Below are positions 8,870 through 17,260 of a DNA stretch of 64,000 bases, one piece after another (the stretch's first letter is position 1; each line of letters starts with the position of its first letter). The position numbers were made by a program, and so were the translations under genes. The notes under the pieces are model-generated. The model searched no databases. It saw nothing but the letters and a program-made list of their open reading frames with translations, and was not told where the DNA came from. The stretch is from Candidatus Electrothrix gigas. GTDB taxonomy: Bacteria; Desulfobacterota; Desulfobulbia; Desulfobulbales; Desulfobulbaceae. The stretch is taken from contig QYLO01000009.1 of the NCBI GenBank assembly GCA_022766165.1, forward strand, positions 1 to 64,000, read 5' to 3'.

Positions 8870-9483
8870 AACTTCTCATCGCAGACGACGAGTTCTCAAC
8901 CAGAACACTGCTCAGGACTTGTGTAACAAAATGGGGATATACTGTCATCGAAGCCGGAGACGGCCTTGAGGCCATGACCTTTCTCCGCAGTCAAGATCCA
9001 CCAAGAATAGCAGTGCTTGACTGGATGATGCCCGGCCTGGATGGGGTGGAAATATGTTCCCGACTGCGCGATAGACCCAACGAGCAGATGACATACACCA
9101 TCCTGCTGACCTGTAAGGCGGAAAAAGAAGATGCCATCCATGCCCTTGATCAGGGGGCGCATGACTTTCTCAGTAAACCCGTTCACATTGGCGAGTTGCA
9201 AAGCCGGATAGCAGTGGGCAAACGCCTTATAGAGGCGCATGATCGTCTACTTGAGCTTGATCAGCTAAAAAATCGTTTTTTACGGATGGCAGCCCATGAT
9301 CTGAAAAATCCTCTGGGATTTATCATCTCTATGACTGAGCTGCTGACTGACAAAGATTTTCCTGAAGTGCGTCAAGATCAGAACGACCACATCCATGCTA
9401 TTCATGATGCAGCAGCTAAAATGCAGAATCTGGTGAGCGATCTTCTTGCTGTGCCGACTATAAAAGAAAAAGAGGAGAGTTGA
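8866..9483 (+). CDS. Response regulator fused to a HisKA phosphoacceptor domain, no ATPase domain
   Basis: Residues 1-118 form a receiver domain with D7-D8 metal-binding acids, phospho-acceptor D52 in VLDWMMPG, T82 and K104. Residues about 128-195 form a histidine-kinase dimerisation domain: NRFLRMAAHDLKNPL, with phosphorylatable H144, and a second helix ending LVSDLLAV. The protein stops after 205 residues, where a kinase would go on into the HATPase domain, so it cannot phosphorylate itself. It could pass phosphate between its own D52 and H144, dimerise with another kinase, or be a truncated hybrid kinase. The sequence downstream (9484-9515) holds no ATPase remnant, only three acttaggc-like direct repeats. 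The next gene converges on it. Confidence 0.85.
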   Translation: MKLLIADDEFSTRTLLRTCVTKWGYTVIEAGDGLEAMTFLRSQDPPRIAVLDWMMPGLDGVEICSRLRDRPNEQMTYTILLTCKAEKEDAIHALDQGAHDFLSKPVHIGELQSRIAVGKRLIEAHDRLLELDQLKNRFLRMAAHDLKNPLGFIISMTELLTDKDFPEVRQDQNDHIHAIHDAAAKMQNLVSDLLAVPTIKEKEES

Positions 9484-9515
9484 ACCCTGTGTTCTGCACT
9501 TAGGCACTTAGGCAC

Positions 9516-10679
9516 TTAGAGCTGTGAGCAAGGGTCAGCAGCAAGAGCCAGTAATAAGGCGGTTAAATTCGTCATATCCTCCAAGCTGACCTGTTCCTCT
9601 GTGGAATGAACATGGGTCATGCCTGTGGCTATAATAGCCGTAGGCAGGCCGCAACTGTTGAAGATATTGGCATCACTGCCACCACCCGCAACTGCATGCT
9701 TCAGGGATATATTACTCCGCAGAGCCGCTGCATCAAGCCGCTGGAGAACCGCATCCTCTGCCCTGAGCTGCATGGCTGGAAAATCCTGTTTTGCTCGAAA
9801 CTCCAGTGCAGGCAGACCACGGGCCTTTCCTGATGCGTCGCTCCAGTCTGCAATCACCTGAGCAAAGGCCTGTTTAATCGTCGCAAGCAGACTGGCTACC
9901 TTTTCCGGGCAATGACTACGTACTTCCCCCTGTATAACAACCTGTTCCGCAACAATATTAGAGGCAGCACCGCCCTGAATTGTGCCAAAATTAACAGTGG
10001 TTTCTTCATCAATCCTGCCACAGGGAGCTACTGCAAGGGCCTGAGCAGCTAAGGTAATGGCATTAATGCCCTGCTCTGGATGTAAGCCAGCATGGGCTGC
10101 CACGCCTTTGACCGTGATCGAGAGCCGACTGGCTGCTGGTGCTCCAATAATAACTTTGCCAAATCCAGTCGAATCTAGGGCATACCCCATCTTGGCTTGA
10201 ATATACTCTGGGTTCAGGGCCTTGGCCCCGAGCAAGCCAATCTCTTCGCAGGTGGTAAAGACAAACTCCAGAGGCGCATGCGGTAGCTTATTTTCGAGCA
10301 ACACGGTGAATGCCTCAATCATGGCGGCAATGCCGGATTTGTCATCACTTCCCAGAATAGTCTCGCCCTGACTGGTAAAGATACCATCCTTGCGTACCAC
10401 CTTAACACCCGTGCCGGGTTCCACGGTGTCCAAGTGACAGTTAAAGAACAGCGGGTCCAGGTTTGCATTGCCTGCAAAACGAAAGATCAGGTTGCCGCAT
10501 TCTGAACCCGTTGTGGCTGCGGAATCATCTTCAAAAGGCGGGTCCGCACCAAGGGCGCAGAGGATTTCCGTGACCAATGCCGCCATCTGTCCTTCTTTTC
10601 TGGACGGGCTATCGGTTTCACAGAGGCGGATAAAGGTCTGGGCCAGTCGTTCTTGATTGATTAATTTTTGAAGCTGCAT
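9516..10679 (-). CDS. M20 family metallopeptidase (peptidase T-like)
   Basis: The 387-residue protein has the metal-site order of the M20 family. H82-L-D84 gives a zinc ligand and catalytic Asp; GSDDKSG (D112/D113) supplies the bridging Asp. E145-E146 in TCEEIG are the catalytic base and ligand, D169 is a further ligand, and the late His lies in THVHSTEE. A lid or dimerisation domain lies between about 180 and 300 (VKGVAAHAG). Such enzymes remove residues from small peptides or hydrolyse related amides in the cytoplasm; the CHLDTV/GSDDKSG version is nearest to peptidase T-like proteins. The substrate is not predictable. ATG at 10679 is the natural start. It may be the last gene of the transcript that begins with the ATPase-TPR pair, since only 46 bases separate it from the TPR gene. 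Confidence 0.85.
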   Translation of the reverse strand: MQLQKLINQERLAQTFIRLCETDSPSRKEGQMAALVTEILCALGADPPFEDDSAATTGSECGNLIFRFAGNANLDPLFFNCHLDTVEPGTGVKVVRKDGIFTSQGETILGSDDKSGIAAMIEAFTVLLENKLPHAPLEFVFTTCEEIGLLGAKALNPEYIQAKMGYALDSTGFGKVIIGAPAASRLSITVKGVAAHAGLHPEQGINAITLAAQALAVAPCGRIDEETTVNFGTIQGGAASNIVAEQVVIQGEVRSHCPEKVASLLATIKQAFAQVIADWSDASGKARGLPALEFRAKQDFPAMQLRAEDAVLQRLDAAALRSNISLKHAVAGGGSDANIFNSCGLPTAIIATGMTHVHSTEEQVSLEDMTNLTALLLALAADPCSQL

Positions 10680-10725
10680 TGCGTTCTTTTTGCTGGAGAT
10701 GGGTTGTGTATTTTGCGCATAAAGC

Positions 10726-12225
10726 CTATTGCGCCTTGATGTGGAACTTCTTCATAATGCTTTCAATTGTCTCTGTTTCACGGGGTAGCTTGAGGCGTTG
10801 GGTATCGGCCAAGGCGAGGCGGAGCAATTCCTCAATTTCTTCTTTGTTGGCCGATGCATCCATTTCATGAAGCAGGAGGGTGATTTTGGTTCTGCAAAAC
10901 AATATCCCTCGTATATCTCCGATCTTTTCACAAACTGGGAGCACTTTGTCCTTAAATATTTTGAGGGCTTCATCAAGCTGTCCTCTTGTCCAGAATATAT
11001 CTGCGATTCTGCCGAAGACAACGGCTTTTGTTCGTATATCCCCCAACTGTTCAAAGACTGGGAGCATTTTCTTATGATAAATTCCCAATGCCTCGTCAAG
11101 TTTCCCTCTTGCCCAGAATATGTCAGCGATCTTGCCCATTGTGACGGCTTTTGCTTGTATATCTCCAAGGTTTTCATAAACTGGAAGCACCTTTTCTTGA
11201 TAAATCTTGAAAGCCTCATCAAGTTCTCCTCTCGCCTGGAGTATGTCAGCAATCCTGCCCATTGTGGCGGCTTTTGCCCGTACATCGTCAATCTTCTCGT
11301 AAACCGGGAGTTCTTCTTCCTGGCGGATTTTAAGGGCCTCATCAAGTTCCCCTCTCGCCTGAAGTATATCAGCGATCCTGCACATAGTGACGGCTTTTGC
11401 TTGTATATCTCCAAGGCTTTCATAAACTGGAAGCACCTGCTCCCTGATTATTTTTAGGGCCTGCTCATATTCCCCTTGAACTACCATTAAGTCAGCAAGA
11501 TTATTGCGGGTAGAGGCGCATGCAGCGACCTCGTCCATCTCCATGTATTCGGCAATCGCCTCTGTGAGCATCTGCTTGGCCTTGTTATACTCACTGATTG
11601 ATTTATAGAGATTGCCCAGTTCTCGCTTGAGGTCGGTAGAGTTTAAGCTTGGCTGTTGCGCAGAGCGGGCAAGGAACGTCTCGATTTCCTCAATCCGGTT
11701 CTGTTTTGCTGATGCATTAGCATTCACATTGTAGAGTAGATCATCATAGGAAAAACGCTTTATTGACACCAAGGGCAGGCTGAAATCCAGCACCTGTTCC
11801 CGCCAGGCCCAGAAGTCCGCCGCCTGCAAGGCTATCTCCCGCACCAGCGGTTCAGGCAGCCAGAAGGCCAGGATACCGGGGCAGGTTCGGGCGATATGTT
11901 CCCGGTGGTAGTTCAACCCCTTGAAAAATGCCTGCTGTTTTTCCTGCCCCAGACTTTCCAGATTGATCAGATGGAGTATCCGTGCCTGTCCTTGGTTCTC
12001 CAGTTCCGTCTCAAAGGCATCAAAGTTACCCAGTTCTTTCAGATTCAGCACACGGCTGTTTTCCTGTCCAAGAAACACAATAAGCCCATCCCGATACGAG
12101 GGTCGGTTCTGTTGCAGAATGAGCAGGCAAGAGCCGCTGCCCCGCTGGATCAGGTTCTGCAAACGGATCAGGCTGCCGGAATGCTCGGCCTGGACCTGCC
12201 ATTGCTGCCGGCCTGACCCGCTCAT
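10726..12225 (-). CDS. TPR-repeat partner protein of the adjacent ATPase
   Basis: The 499-residue protein has two parts. Residues 1-160 look like an alpha/beta domain with alternating hydrophobic strands (CLLILQQN, ARILHLINLE, GILAFWLPEPL) and an aromatic run ADFWAWREQVLDF. No Walker A motif is present, and I do not recognise the domain. From about 195 the chain is helical repeats; residues 254-455 contain five very similar TPR-like units with a 41-residue period. Each reads roughly DEALKI, then LPVYE, GDI, AKAVTMGRIADI, ARGEL. Its ATG directly follows the TAA of the ATPase gene, so the two should be co-translated. Such TPR arrays bind proteins or peptides; here it could be the sensor or adaptor of a two-gene STAND-like machine. 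The near-identical repeats suggest recent unit duplication. Confidence 0.7.
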   Translation of the reverse strand: MSGSGRQQWQVQAEHSGSLIRLQNLIQRGSGSCLLILQQNRPSYRDGLIVFLGQENSRVLNLKELGNFDAFETELENQGQARILHLINLESLGQEKQQAFFKGLNYHREHIARTCPGILAFWLPEPLVREIALQAADFWAWREQVLDFSLPLVSIKRFSYDDLLYNVNANASAKQNRIEEIETFLARSAQQPSLNSTDLKRELGNLYKSISEYNKAKQMLTEAIAEYMEMDEVAACASTRNNLADLMVVQGEYEQALKIIREQVLPVYESLGDIQAKAVTMCRIADILQARGELDEALKIRQEEELPVYEKIDDVRAKAATMGRIADILQARGELDEAFKIYQEKVLPVYENLGDIQAKAVTMGKIADIFWARGKLDEALGIYHKKMLPVFEQLGDIRTKAVVFGRIADIFWTRGQLDEALKIFKDKVLPVCEKIGDIRGILFCRTKITLLLHEMDASANKEEIEELLRLALADTQRLKLPRETETIESIMKKFHIKAQ

Positions 12226-13581
12226 TTACCCGGACGCCTCCATCTTCTGATAACCGGGCAGGGTGGTGATCAGCGGGTGGCTCTTCCAGAAGTAATCATT
12301 ATACTCCAGCAGGATCAGGTTGTAGAGCATCAGATTGCTCTGTTCGTCCGTGAAGTCGTCCGGCGCATCTGGGTGCAGATCAATCTGAACCAGCCGGGTG
12401 TAATCCTCTGTATTGATAAAACGGCGATACTCATTGGCCACCTGCTTAACCGCCTTTTCCGCCGCAACCTGATCAATGCGTTCTTCATCCGCATAGTTGA
12501 TTGCTACATTGAGCAGGCGCAGTAGGTCGCGGGGATGGCCGCCACTGTAACGTACCAGATAATCGACTGTATCCACTGTATCAAAGAGCTGTTCCGGCAC
12601 CCGGCGCAGGGCCATTTCTCGCATCACAGCCATGTTCTCCACAAGGTCTTCCCCGTCCCGGTCCCGCACCTTGAGCATGGGCAGACGAAAGGGCTGACAA
12701 AAACTGGCACTGAGGCAGTTGTCCTGATGCAGAAGATGGATTGGAGCGCAGTAGATAAACAGGCCGTTGATCTGGGTGAGCTGATGAACATCTTCGACAA
12801 AAAACTTGGGTGCGTCCTCCTGATCCAGGCGGTCTGTGCCGTCCACAGTAAAGAGGATACGTTTTCCCTTGCCAGCAGCCCGAATCTTTTCTTCCCCGGC
12901 CCGGATGAGCTGGTTAAATGCCTCGGCAAACTCGGTAAAGTTGTTGCGCACCACTAGGCGCAGTTCTTCCCGGTAGGTGGACCCGATATTGATCTTATTG
13001 GTCAGCTCCATGAACAGCTTGCCCAACCAGGGCAGGCCGGTATGGATTGCGGCCCCTGCCTTGACCTCAGCGGCAAACTCCTTTAAGTCGCTGTGAACCT
13101 CGACCCGTTCTTTGAACCAGTTCTCCAGCCGGGTCAGAAAAACCTGATCAATGATAATGCCGTCTTCTTTTTCTAGCTGTTTCAGCAGGGCCGCTGCTAG
13201 GGCCAGGAGTACGTCCGAGTATTTCAGATTGTTGATGTCCAGCTTTTCCAGACAGTCGAGATGAATGACATAGTAACGGTCAGGATGATGGAGATAAGCA
13301 GCAGTACGCAGGAGTTCAGTGCTTTTGCCGCAACCGCGATGGCCGGTAAAGAGGATATACTCTTTCAGTGGTGCAGCCGGTGCAATATGGGCCATGCCCT
13401 GATTGTCTACGTTCAGTTCCCGGTACAACCTTTTCAGGCTAAAATCGCCCCGAGCCGAGGAGGTCTCGACAAAAAGGGGATCACCGGGTTGAAGCGGCTC
13501 ATTATAGGTCAGCCGATTCTTGGCCTCCCAGATGGAGATGTGTTGATTTTGTTGGTTTTCTCTATTTCGACAATCAATCAT
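12226..13581 (-). CDS. P-loop ATPase of the STAND/AAA type, partner of the TPR protein
   Basis: In the longest frame (466 residues from TTG 13626) the Walker A motif GHRGCGKS lies at 95-102. Walker B (RILFTVDGTDRL, D262) lies at 256-267. SGGHPRDLLRLL at about 361-372 resembles the sensor-2/winged-helix junction of AAA ATPases of the Orc/Cdc6, KAP or STAND kind. ATG 13581 is chosen as start, giving 451 residues; neither start has a good ribosome binding site. An insertion of helices lies between Walker A and B (about 125-250). There is no effector domain in this chain and no TPR, which instead is encoded by the next gene without a single intervening base. Together they look like a STAND ATPase split over two genes. 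Target and role are unknown; defence is an inference from architecture. Confidence 0.7.
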   Translation of the reverse strand: MIDCRNRENQQNQHISIWEAKNRLTYNEPLQPGDPLFVETSSARGDFSLKRLYRELNVDNQGMAHIAPAAPLKEYILFTGHRGCGKSTELLRTAAYLHHPDRYYVIHLDCLEKLDINNLKYSDVLLALAAALLKQLEKEDGIIIDQVFLTRLENWFKERVEVHSDLKEFAAEVKAGAAIHTGLPWLGKLFMELTNKINIGSTYREELRLVVRNNFTEFAEAFNQLIRAGEEKIRAAGKGKRILFTVDGTDRLDQEDAPKFFVEDVHQLTQINGLFIYCAPIHLLHQDNCLSASFCQPFRLPMLKVRDRDGEDLVENMAVMREMALRRVPEQLFDTVDTVDYLVRYSGGHPRDLLRLLNVAINYADEERIDQVAAEKAVKQVANEYRRFINTEDYTRLVQIDLHPDAPDDFTDEQSNLMLYNLILLEYNDYFWKSHPLITTLPGYQKMEASG

Positions 13582-13713
13582 TTTTTTGTTCCGTCTTCCG
13601 TAGGGTGCGCATATTTCAAGGGGCAATATACTCCTGTGTTCGGTATAGTAACAGAGCGTAGCATAAACGGTTTATTTTTTCTTCCAATTATTTTCAGATC
13701 AGAGATTTTACCC

Positions 13714-14433
13714 ATGTTTCAGCTTACATTGCATCCCCGAAAAACAGCGTTTTTTTTTCTGGTAATCGTGCTTTTCCTTACTGTGCTGCACAGTGTTGTG
13801 CAGGCGATTTTTTTATCCACTATGAATGAGAACCTTTTGGAACTCAGTGAATTTGTTGATTTGGATATTGAGAAAAATCTTCCCTCATTCTACTCAGCCT
13901 TTGCGATTCTCTTCAGTTCGTTCCTCTTGTTCTGTACTGCCCTGTTGGAAAAGAATAAGGCTGAAAAACGGCGTTATTGGTTTGGTCTGGCCGCTATTTT
14001 TTTCTTTCTGGCCTTTGATGAGGCGTTTGCCCTGCATGAGGGACTGGGTGATTACACAGAAGAATACATGAAGTCAACAGGGATTCTGCAGGTCAGCGGC
14101 TTGCTCTATTTTCCTTGGATCATCCCGTACTCCATTTTAACGACCATCCTGGGGTTGTTGTATTTTCGCTTTCTTTTTTGCCTGCCTCGCAAGACCTTTG
14201 TTCTCTTCATCTGTTCCGCAGTTATCTTTCTGACGGGAGCAGGTTTTTTTGATATGCTTGGCGGCAAGGAGGCAGAGTTGCACGGTTATTACAGTAACAA
14301 GTATGTTGTGCTGTATACGGTTGAAGAGTTTTTAGAGATGAGTGGTATTGTCCTGCTCATGTACACCCTGCTTGATTATATTGCGCAACAGTACGGACAT
14401 CTCTGTTTTTCTCTTGAGGTACGGAAGCCGTAA
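13714..14433 (+). CDS. Multi-pass membrane protein, paralogue of the one at 16535
   Basis: The 239-residue protein starts MFQLTLHPRKTAFFFLVIVL and has about six hydrophobic segments. Conserved soluble stretches lie between them: FVDLDIEKNLPSFYS, FLAFDEAFALHEGLG, YFPWIIPYSIL and DMLGGKEAELHGYY. The acidic and His residues inside or near membrane segments (DEAFALHE, EAELHGYY) are conserved between the two copies and may bind a metal or proton. No family is recognised. ATG 13714 is chosen because the frame upstream to 13261 overlaps the divergent ATPase gene and lacks conservation with the paralogue. The upstream sequences of both copies are also alike (ttaattattttcag). It is the left flank of the secreted-protein array. 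Confidence 0.75.
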   Translation: MFQLTLHPRKTAFFFLVIVLFLTVLHSVVQAIFLSTMNENLLELSEFVDLDIEKNLPSFYSAFAILFSSFLLFCTALLEKNKAEKRRYWFGLAAIFFFLAFDEAFALHEGLGDYTEEYMKSTGILQVSGLLYFPWIIPYSILTTILGLLYFRFLFCLPRKTFVLFICSAVIFLTGAGFFDMLGGKEAELHGYYSNKYVVLYTVEEFLEMSGIVLLMYTLLDYIAQQYGHLCFSLEVRKP

Positions 14434-14558
14434 AGAGCTTGCGAAAAAAAACGAAAAAAAATTTTCTTGTTAATCTTCCGTTAATCTCCCTTTTGTTATC
14501 TTAGAATTATAAACAAGAGCAAGTAAGCTTTAACCATCATGACAAACGGAGATGTATC

Positions 14559-14876
14559 ATGAAAAAGAAAACAGCAGCTTTGACCCTGATCGGATCGTTT
14601 CTCACACTGGCACTCTTTGCAACCGCTTACGGCAGCGGACGTGGTAGTGGGTACTATGGCGGCAGTGGATACTACGAACGCGGCAGCCTCTATGAATATC
14701 GCGGAGACGGACGCTACTATGATGATCGGTATCGTGGTCGTTACTATGATGACCGGTATCGCGGTCGTTACTATGATGACCGGTATCGCAGAAACGACCC
14801 TCGACCGGCACGACCACCAGTACCAGTACCAGTACCAATGCCAGCACCAGCACCAGTACCGGCACCGAGTAGGTGA
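14559..14876 (+). CDS. Small secreted Tyr/Arg/Gly-rich protein, array copy 1
   Basis: The 105-residue protein starts [20 protein letters not shown], a clear signal peptide ending near ATAYG. The mature part is Gly/Ser/Tyr-rich ([11 protein letters not shown]), then three copies of RYYDDRYRG and a tail of alternating Pro with Val, Met or Ala. No folded domain is evident. A ggag box sits eight bases before the ATG. The four copies at 14559, 14972, 15497 and 16077 share the signal peptide and about 60 bases of upstream sequence, so they arose by tandem duplication. A surface, wall-associated or self-assembling role is only a guess. Confidence 0.75.
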   Translation: MKKKTAALTLIGSFLTLALFATAYGSGRGSGYYGGSGYYERGSLYEYRGDGRYYDDRYRGRYYDDRYRGRYYDDRYRRNDPRPARPPVPVPVPMPAPAPVPAPSR

Positions 14877-14971
14877 TCAAAAATATGTTATCAGAATGAG
14901 TTCAACGGAAGTGCTTATCTCATAAACAAAAGCAACCTGATGAGACTATTTATCACAAACGGAGATGTATC

Positions 14972-15295
14972 ATGAAAAAGAAAACAGCAGCTTTGACCCT
15001 GATCGGATCGTTCCTCACACTGGCACTCTTTGCAACCGCCTACGGCAGCGGACGTGGTAGTGGGTACTATGGCGGCAATGGATACTACGAACGCGGCAGT
15101 AGCTATGAATATCGCGGAGACGGACGCTACTATGATGATCGGTATCGTGATCGTTACTATGATGACCGGTATCGCGGTCGTTACTATGATGACCGGTATC
15201 GCAGAAACGACCTTCGACCGGCACGACCACCAGTACCAGTGCCAGTACCAATGCCAGCACCAGCACCAGCACCAGTACCGGCACCGAGTAGGTGA
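14972..15295 (+). CDS. Small secreted Tyr/Arg/Gly-rich protein, array copy 2
   Basis: This copy has 107 residues and is almost identical to copy 1. Differences are few: one Ser to Asn, one repeat reading DRYRD, and an extra Ala-Pro pair in the tail. The signal peptide and ribosome binding region are the same. The close identity argues for recent duplication or gene conversion. Confidence 0.75.
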   Translation: MKKKTAALTLIGSFLTLALFATAYGSGRGSGYYGGNGYYERGSSYEYRGDGRYYDDRYRDRYYDDRYRGRYYDDRYRRNDLRPARPPVPVPVPMPAPAPAPVPAPSR

Positions 15296-15339
15296 TCAAA
15301 AATATGTTATCAGAATGAGTTCAACGGAAGTGCTTATCT

Positions 15340-15441
15340 GTAACTATTTACTCCCCCCTGCTACTTTGGGTCCATTTTGAAAATAAATACCTGAATTTTC
15401 ATTTTGAGGATCAGAATTCAGGAGGGGGTGTGAATAGTTAC
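15340..15441. mobile_element. 102-bp inverted-repeat element (MITE-like) inside the array
   Basis: The ends are imperfect inverted repeats: gtaactatttactcccccct at the left, and gtgtgaatagttac closing the right, preceded by caggaggggg. An inner pair cctgaatt (15390-15397) and aattcagg (15415-15422) forms a second hairpin. The element splits the conserved spacer: copies 1 and 3 are followed by cttatctcataaac, whereas here cttatct and cataaac are separated by the element. No target duplication is visible. It carries no gene and would need a transposase supplied elsewhere. A folding RNA element is an alternative reading. Confidence 0.65.
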
Positions 15442-15496
15442 CATAAACAAAAGCAACCTGATGAGACTATTTATCACAGACGGAGGTTTACCTACC

Positions 15497-15973
15497 ATGA
15501 AAAAGAAAACAGCAGCCCTAACCCTGATCGGATCGTTCCTCACACTGGCACTCTTCGCAACCGCCTACGGCAGCGGACGTGGTAGTGGGTATTATGGCGG
15601 CAGTGGATACTACGACCGCGGCAGCCGCTATGAATATCGCGGAGATGGACGCTACTATGATGATCGGTATCGTGGCAGCCGCTATGAATATCGCGGAGAC
15701 GGCCGTTACTATGATGATCGGTATCGTGATCGTTATTATGATGACCGGTATCGTGATCGTTACTATGATGACCGGTATCGCGGAAACGACCGTCGACCCG
15801 CACCGACACCGGAACCAGCGCCGACACCATCACCGGAACCAGCGCCGACACCATCACCGGAACCCGCACTGACACCGACACCGGAACCAGCGCCGACACC
15901 ATCACCGGAACCCGCACTGACACCAACATCGGAACCCGCGCCGGAACCAGCACCGACGACCACTGGTCAGTAG
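15497..15973 (+). CDS. Small secreted Tyr/Arg/Gly-rich protein, array copy 3 (expanded)
   Basis: The longest member (158 residues) has the same signal peptide, a doubled [18 protein letters not shown] block and further DRYYDDRYR units. Its tail is different: repeated [14 protein letters not shown] instead of the PVPVPMPAPAP type. ATG 15497 is taken as start because it aligns with the other copies and follows ggagg; an in-frame ATG at 15461 only adds conserved leader sequence. Both repeat parts look prone to slippage. Confidence 0.72.
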   Translation: MKKKTAALTLIGSFLTLALFATAYGSGRGSGYYGGSGYYDRGSRYEYRGDGRYYDDRYRGSRYEYRGDGRYYDDRYRDRYYDDRYRDRYYDDRYRGNDRRPAPTPEPAPTPSPEPAPTPSPEPALTPTPEPAPTPSPEPALTPTSEPAPEPAPTTTGQ

Positions 15974-16076
15974 GTGATCAAAAATATGTTATCAGAATGA
16001 GTTCAACTGAAGTGCTTATCTCATAAACATAAGTAACCTGATGAGACTATTTATCACAGACGGAGGTTTACCTACC

Positions 16077-16346
16077 ATGAAAAAGAAAACAGCAGCTCTG
16101 ACCCTGATCGGATCGTTTCTCACACTGGCACTCTTCGCAACCGCCTACGGCAGCGGACGTGGTAGTGGCTACGGCTACTATGGCAGCCGTTACGAATATA
16201 GCGGTGCTTACGGATCTCCTTACTACGGGTATTACGGGTATCGAGGCAGTAATGGATACGAACGTGGTAGCCGCTACGAATATAGCGGTGCTTACGGAGG
16301 TCGTTATTACAATGATGATCGCTATGAATACAGAGGTCGACGATAA
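16077..16346 (+). CDS. Small secreted Tyr/Gly-rich protein, array copy 4 (no Pro tail)
   Basis: The shortest member (89 residues) keeps the signal peptide but has a different mature part. YGYYGSRYEYSGAYG and GGRYYNDDRYEYRGRR replace the YDDRYRG blocks, and there is no proline tail. The start at 16077 aligns with copy 3 and follows the same ggagg. It is the most diverged copy and may be nearer to the ancestral form. Confidence 0.72.
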   Translation: MKKKTAALTLIGSFLTLALFATAYGSGRGSGYGYYGSRYEYSGAYGSPYYGYYGYRGSNGYERGSRYEYSGAYGGRYYNDDRYEYRGRR

Positions 16347-16413
16347 AACGTACCCTGTCGTATGACGTAGTTATCTATAAGCCTCTCTACCGGACAGGAG
16401 CTGTTTTTTTAGG

Positions 16414-16462
16414 ACTGTCTCCCTTTTTGATTTGAGACGTAAACTTTCAAGAGGGAGACAGT
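16414..16462. repeat. Perfect 11-bp inverted repeat between array and membrane gene
   Basis: actgtctccct (16414-16424) and agggagacagt (16452-16462) pair perfectly around a 27-base loop. A run of seven T at about 16404-16410 lies just before it, not after it, so a classical terminator is not clear on the plus strand. It could be a transcript end for the array, a regulatory hairpin or a small mobile remnant. Confidence 0.45.
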
Positions 16463-16534
16463 GGACTTGTCAAACAGCTTCAACAGGAGCGTAAACGGTT
16501 ATTTCCCCCTTTTAATTATTTTCAGGTGCTACTC

Positions 16535-17260
16535 ATGTCTCTGTTTCAAATGAAAATTCATCCCCGAGAAACAGCTCTTTCTTTTCTGGCATTTGTCATT
16601 CTGTTGACCTTGCTGCACAGTATCACCCAAGTAGCTTTTCTCTATACTGAGAATAAGGATTTGATGGGCATTGCAGGGTATGTTGATCTGGATCTTGAAA
16701 AGAATATCCCTTCTTTCTATTCAGGCTTTGCTCTGCTTTTCTCTTCCTTTCTCTTCTTTTGTATCTCGTTATTAGAGAACAATCGAGAAAAAAAGCATCG
16801 TTACTGGCTCGGCTTGGCAGCTATTTTTTTCTTTCTCTCGCTGGATGAGGTCTTTGTCCTGCATGAGAGACTTGGTAATTATACAGGAGAATACATCAAA
16901 TCAACAGGGATTCTTGAGGCAAGCGGTCTGCTCTATTTCCCCTGGATTATTCCCTACAGCATCTTGATGCTCATTCTGGGGCTGCTCTACTTTCGCTTTC
17001 TGCTGTGCCTGCCCCGCAAGACAGGCGTTCTTTTGGTCCTTTCCGCAATTATCTTTCTGACCGGAGCTGCGGGGTTTGATATGCTCGGTGGACGAGAGGC
17101 TGAGTTGCACGGTTATTACAGTATCACCTATACTGTTTTATATACGATTGAGGAGTTTTTAGAGATGATAGGAGTTGTCCTGCTCATCTACACGCTGCTT
17201 GATTATATTGAGCAGCAGTACGGGCATCTCAATTTTTCTCTTGAGATACAGAAACCCTAA
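16535..17260 (+). CDS. Multi-pass membrane protein, paralogue of the one at 13714
   Basis: The 241-residue protein matches the 13714 copy along its whole length. Shared motifs include VDLDLEKNIPSFYS, FLSLDEVFVLHERLG, YFPWIIPYSIL, DMLGGREAELHGYY and the C-terminal LLDYIEQQYGHL. About six membrane segments are expected. ATG 16535 is preferred over GTG 16526 because it aligns with the paralogue. The last four bases overlap the converging cbiA gene. The function is unknown; flanking the array on both sides suggests that the membrane and secreted proteins work together or were duplicated as one block. Confidence 0.75.
   Translation: MSLFQMKIHPRETALSFLAFVILLTLLHSITQVAFLYTENKDLMGIAGYVDLDLEKNIPSFYSGFALLFSSFLFFCISLLENNREKKHRYWLGLAAIFFFLSLDEVFVLHERLGNYTGEYIKSTGILEASGLLYFPWIIPYSILMLILGLLYFRFLLCLPRKTGVLLVLSAIIFLTGAAGFDMLGGREAELHGYYSITYTVLYTIEEFLEMIGVVLLIYTLLDYIEQQYGHLNFSLEIQKP

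Noticed and set aside
9484-9515. HATPase remnant after the REC-HisKA gene
   Set aside because: Only 32 bases with short direct repeats lie before the converging gene; no ATP-binding motif can be read.
13261-13713. Extended N-terminus of the membrane protein starting at 13261
   Set aside because: It overlaps the ATPase gene on the other strand and is not shared by the paralogue, which starts at the equivalent of 13714.
14602-15963. Minus-strand His/Asp- and Val-rich ORFs opposite the secreted-protein array
   Set aside because: They are antisense readings of the YDDRYR and Pro repeats; the plus frame has signal peptides and ribosome sites.
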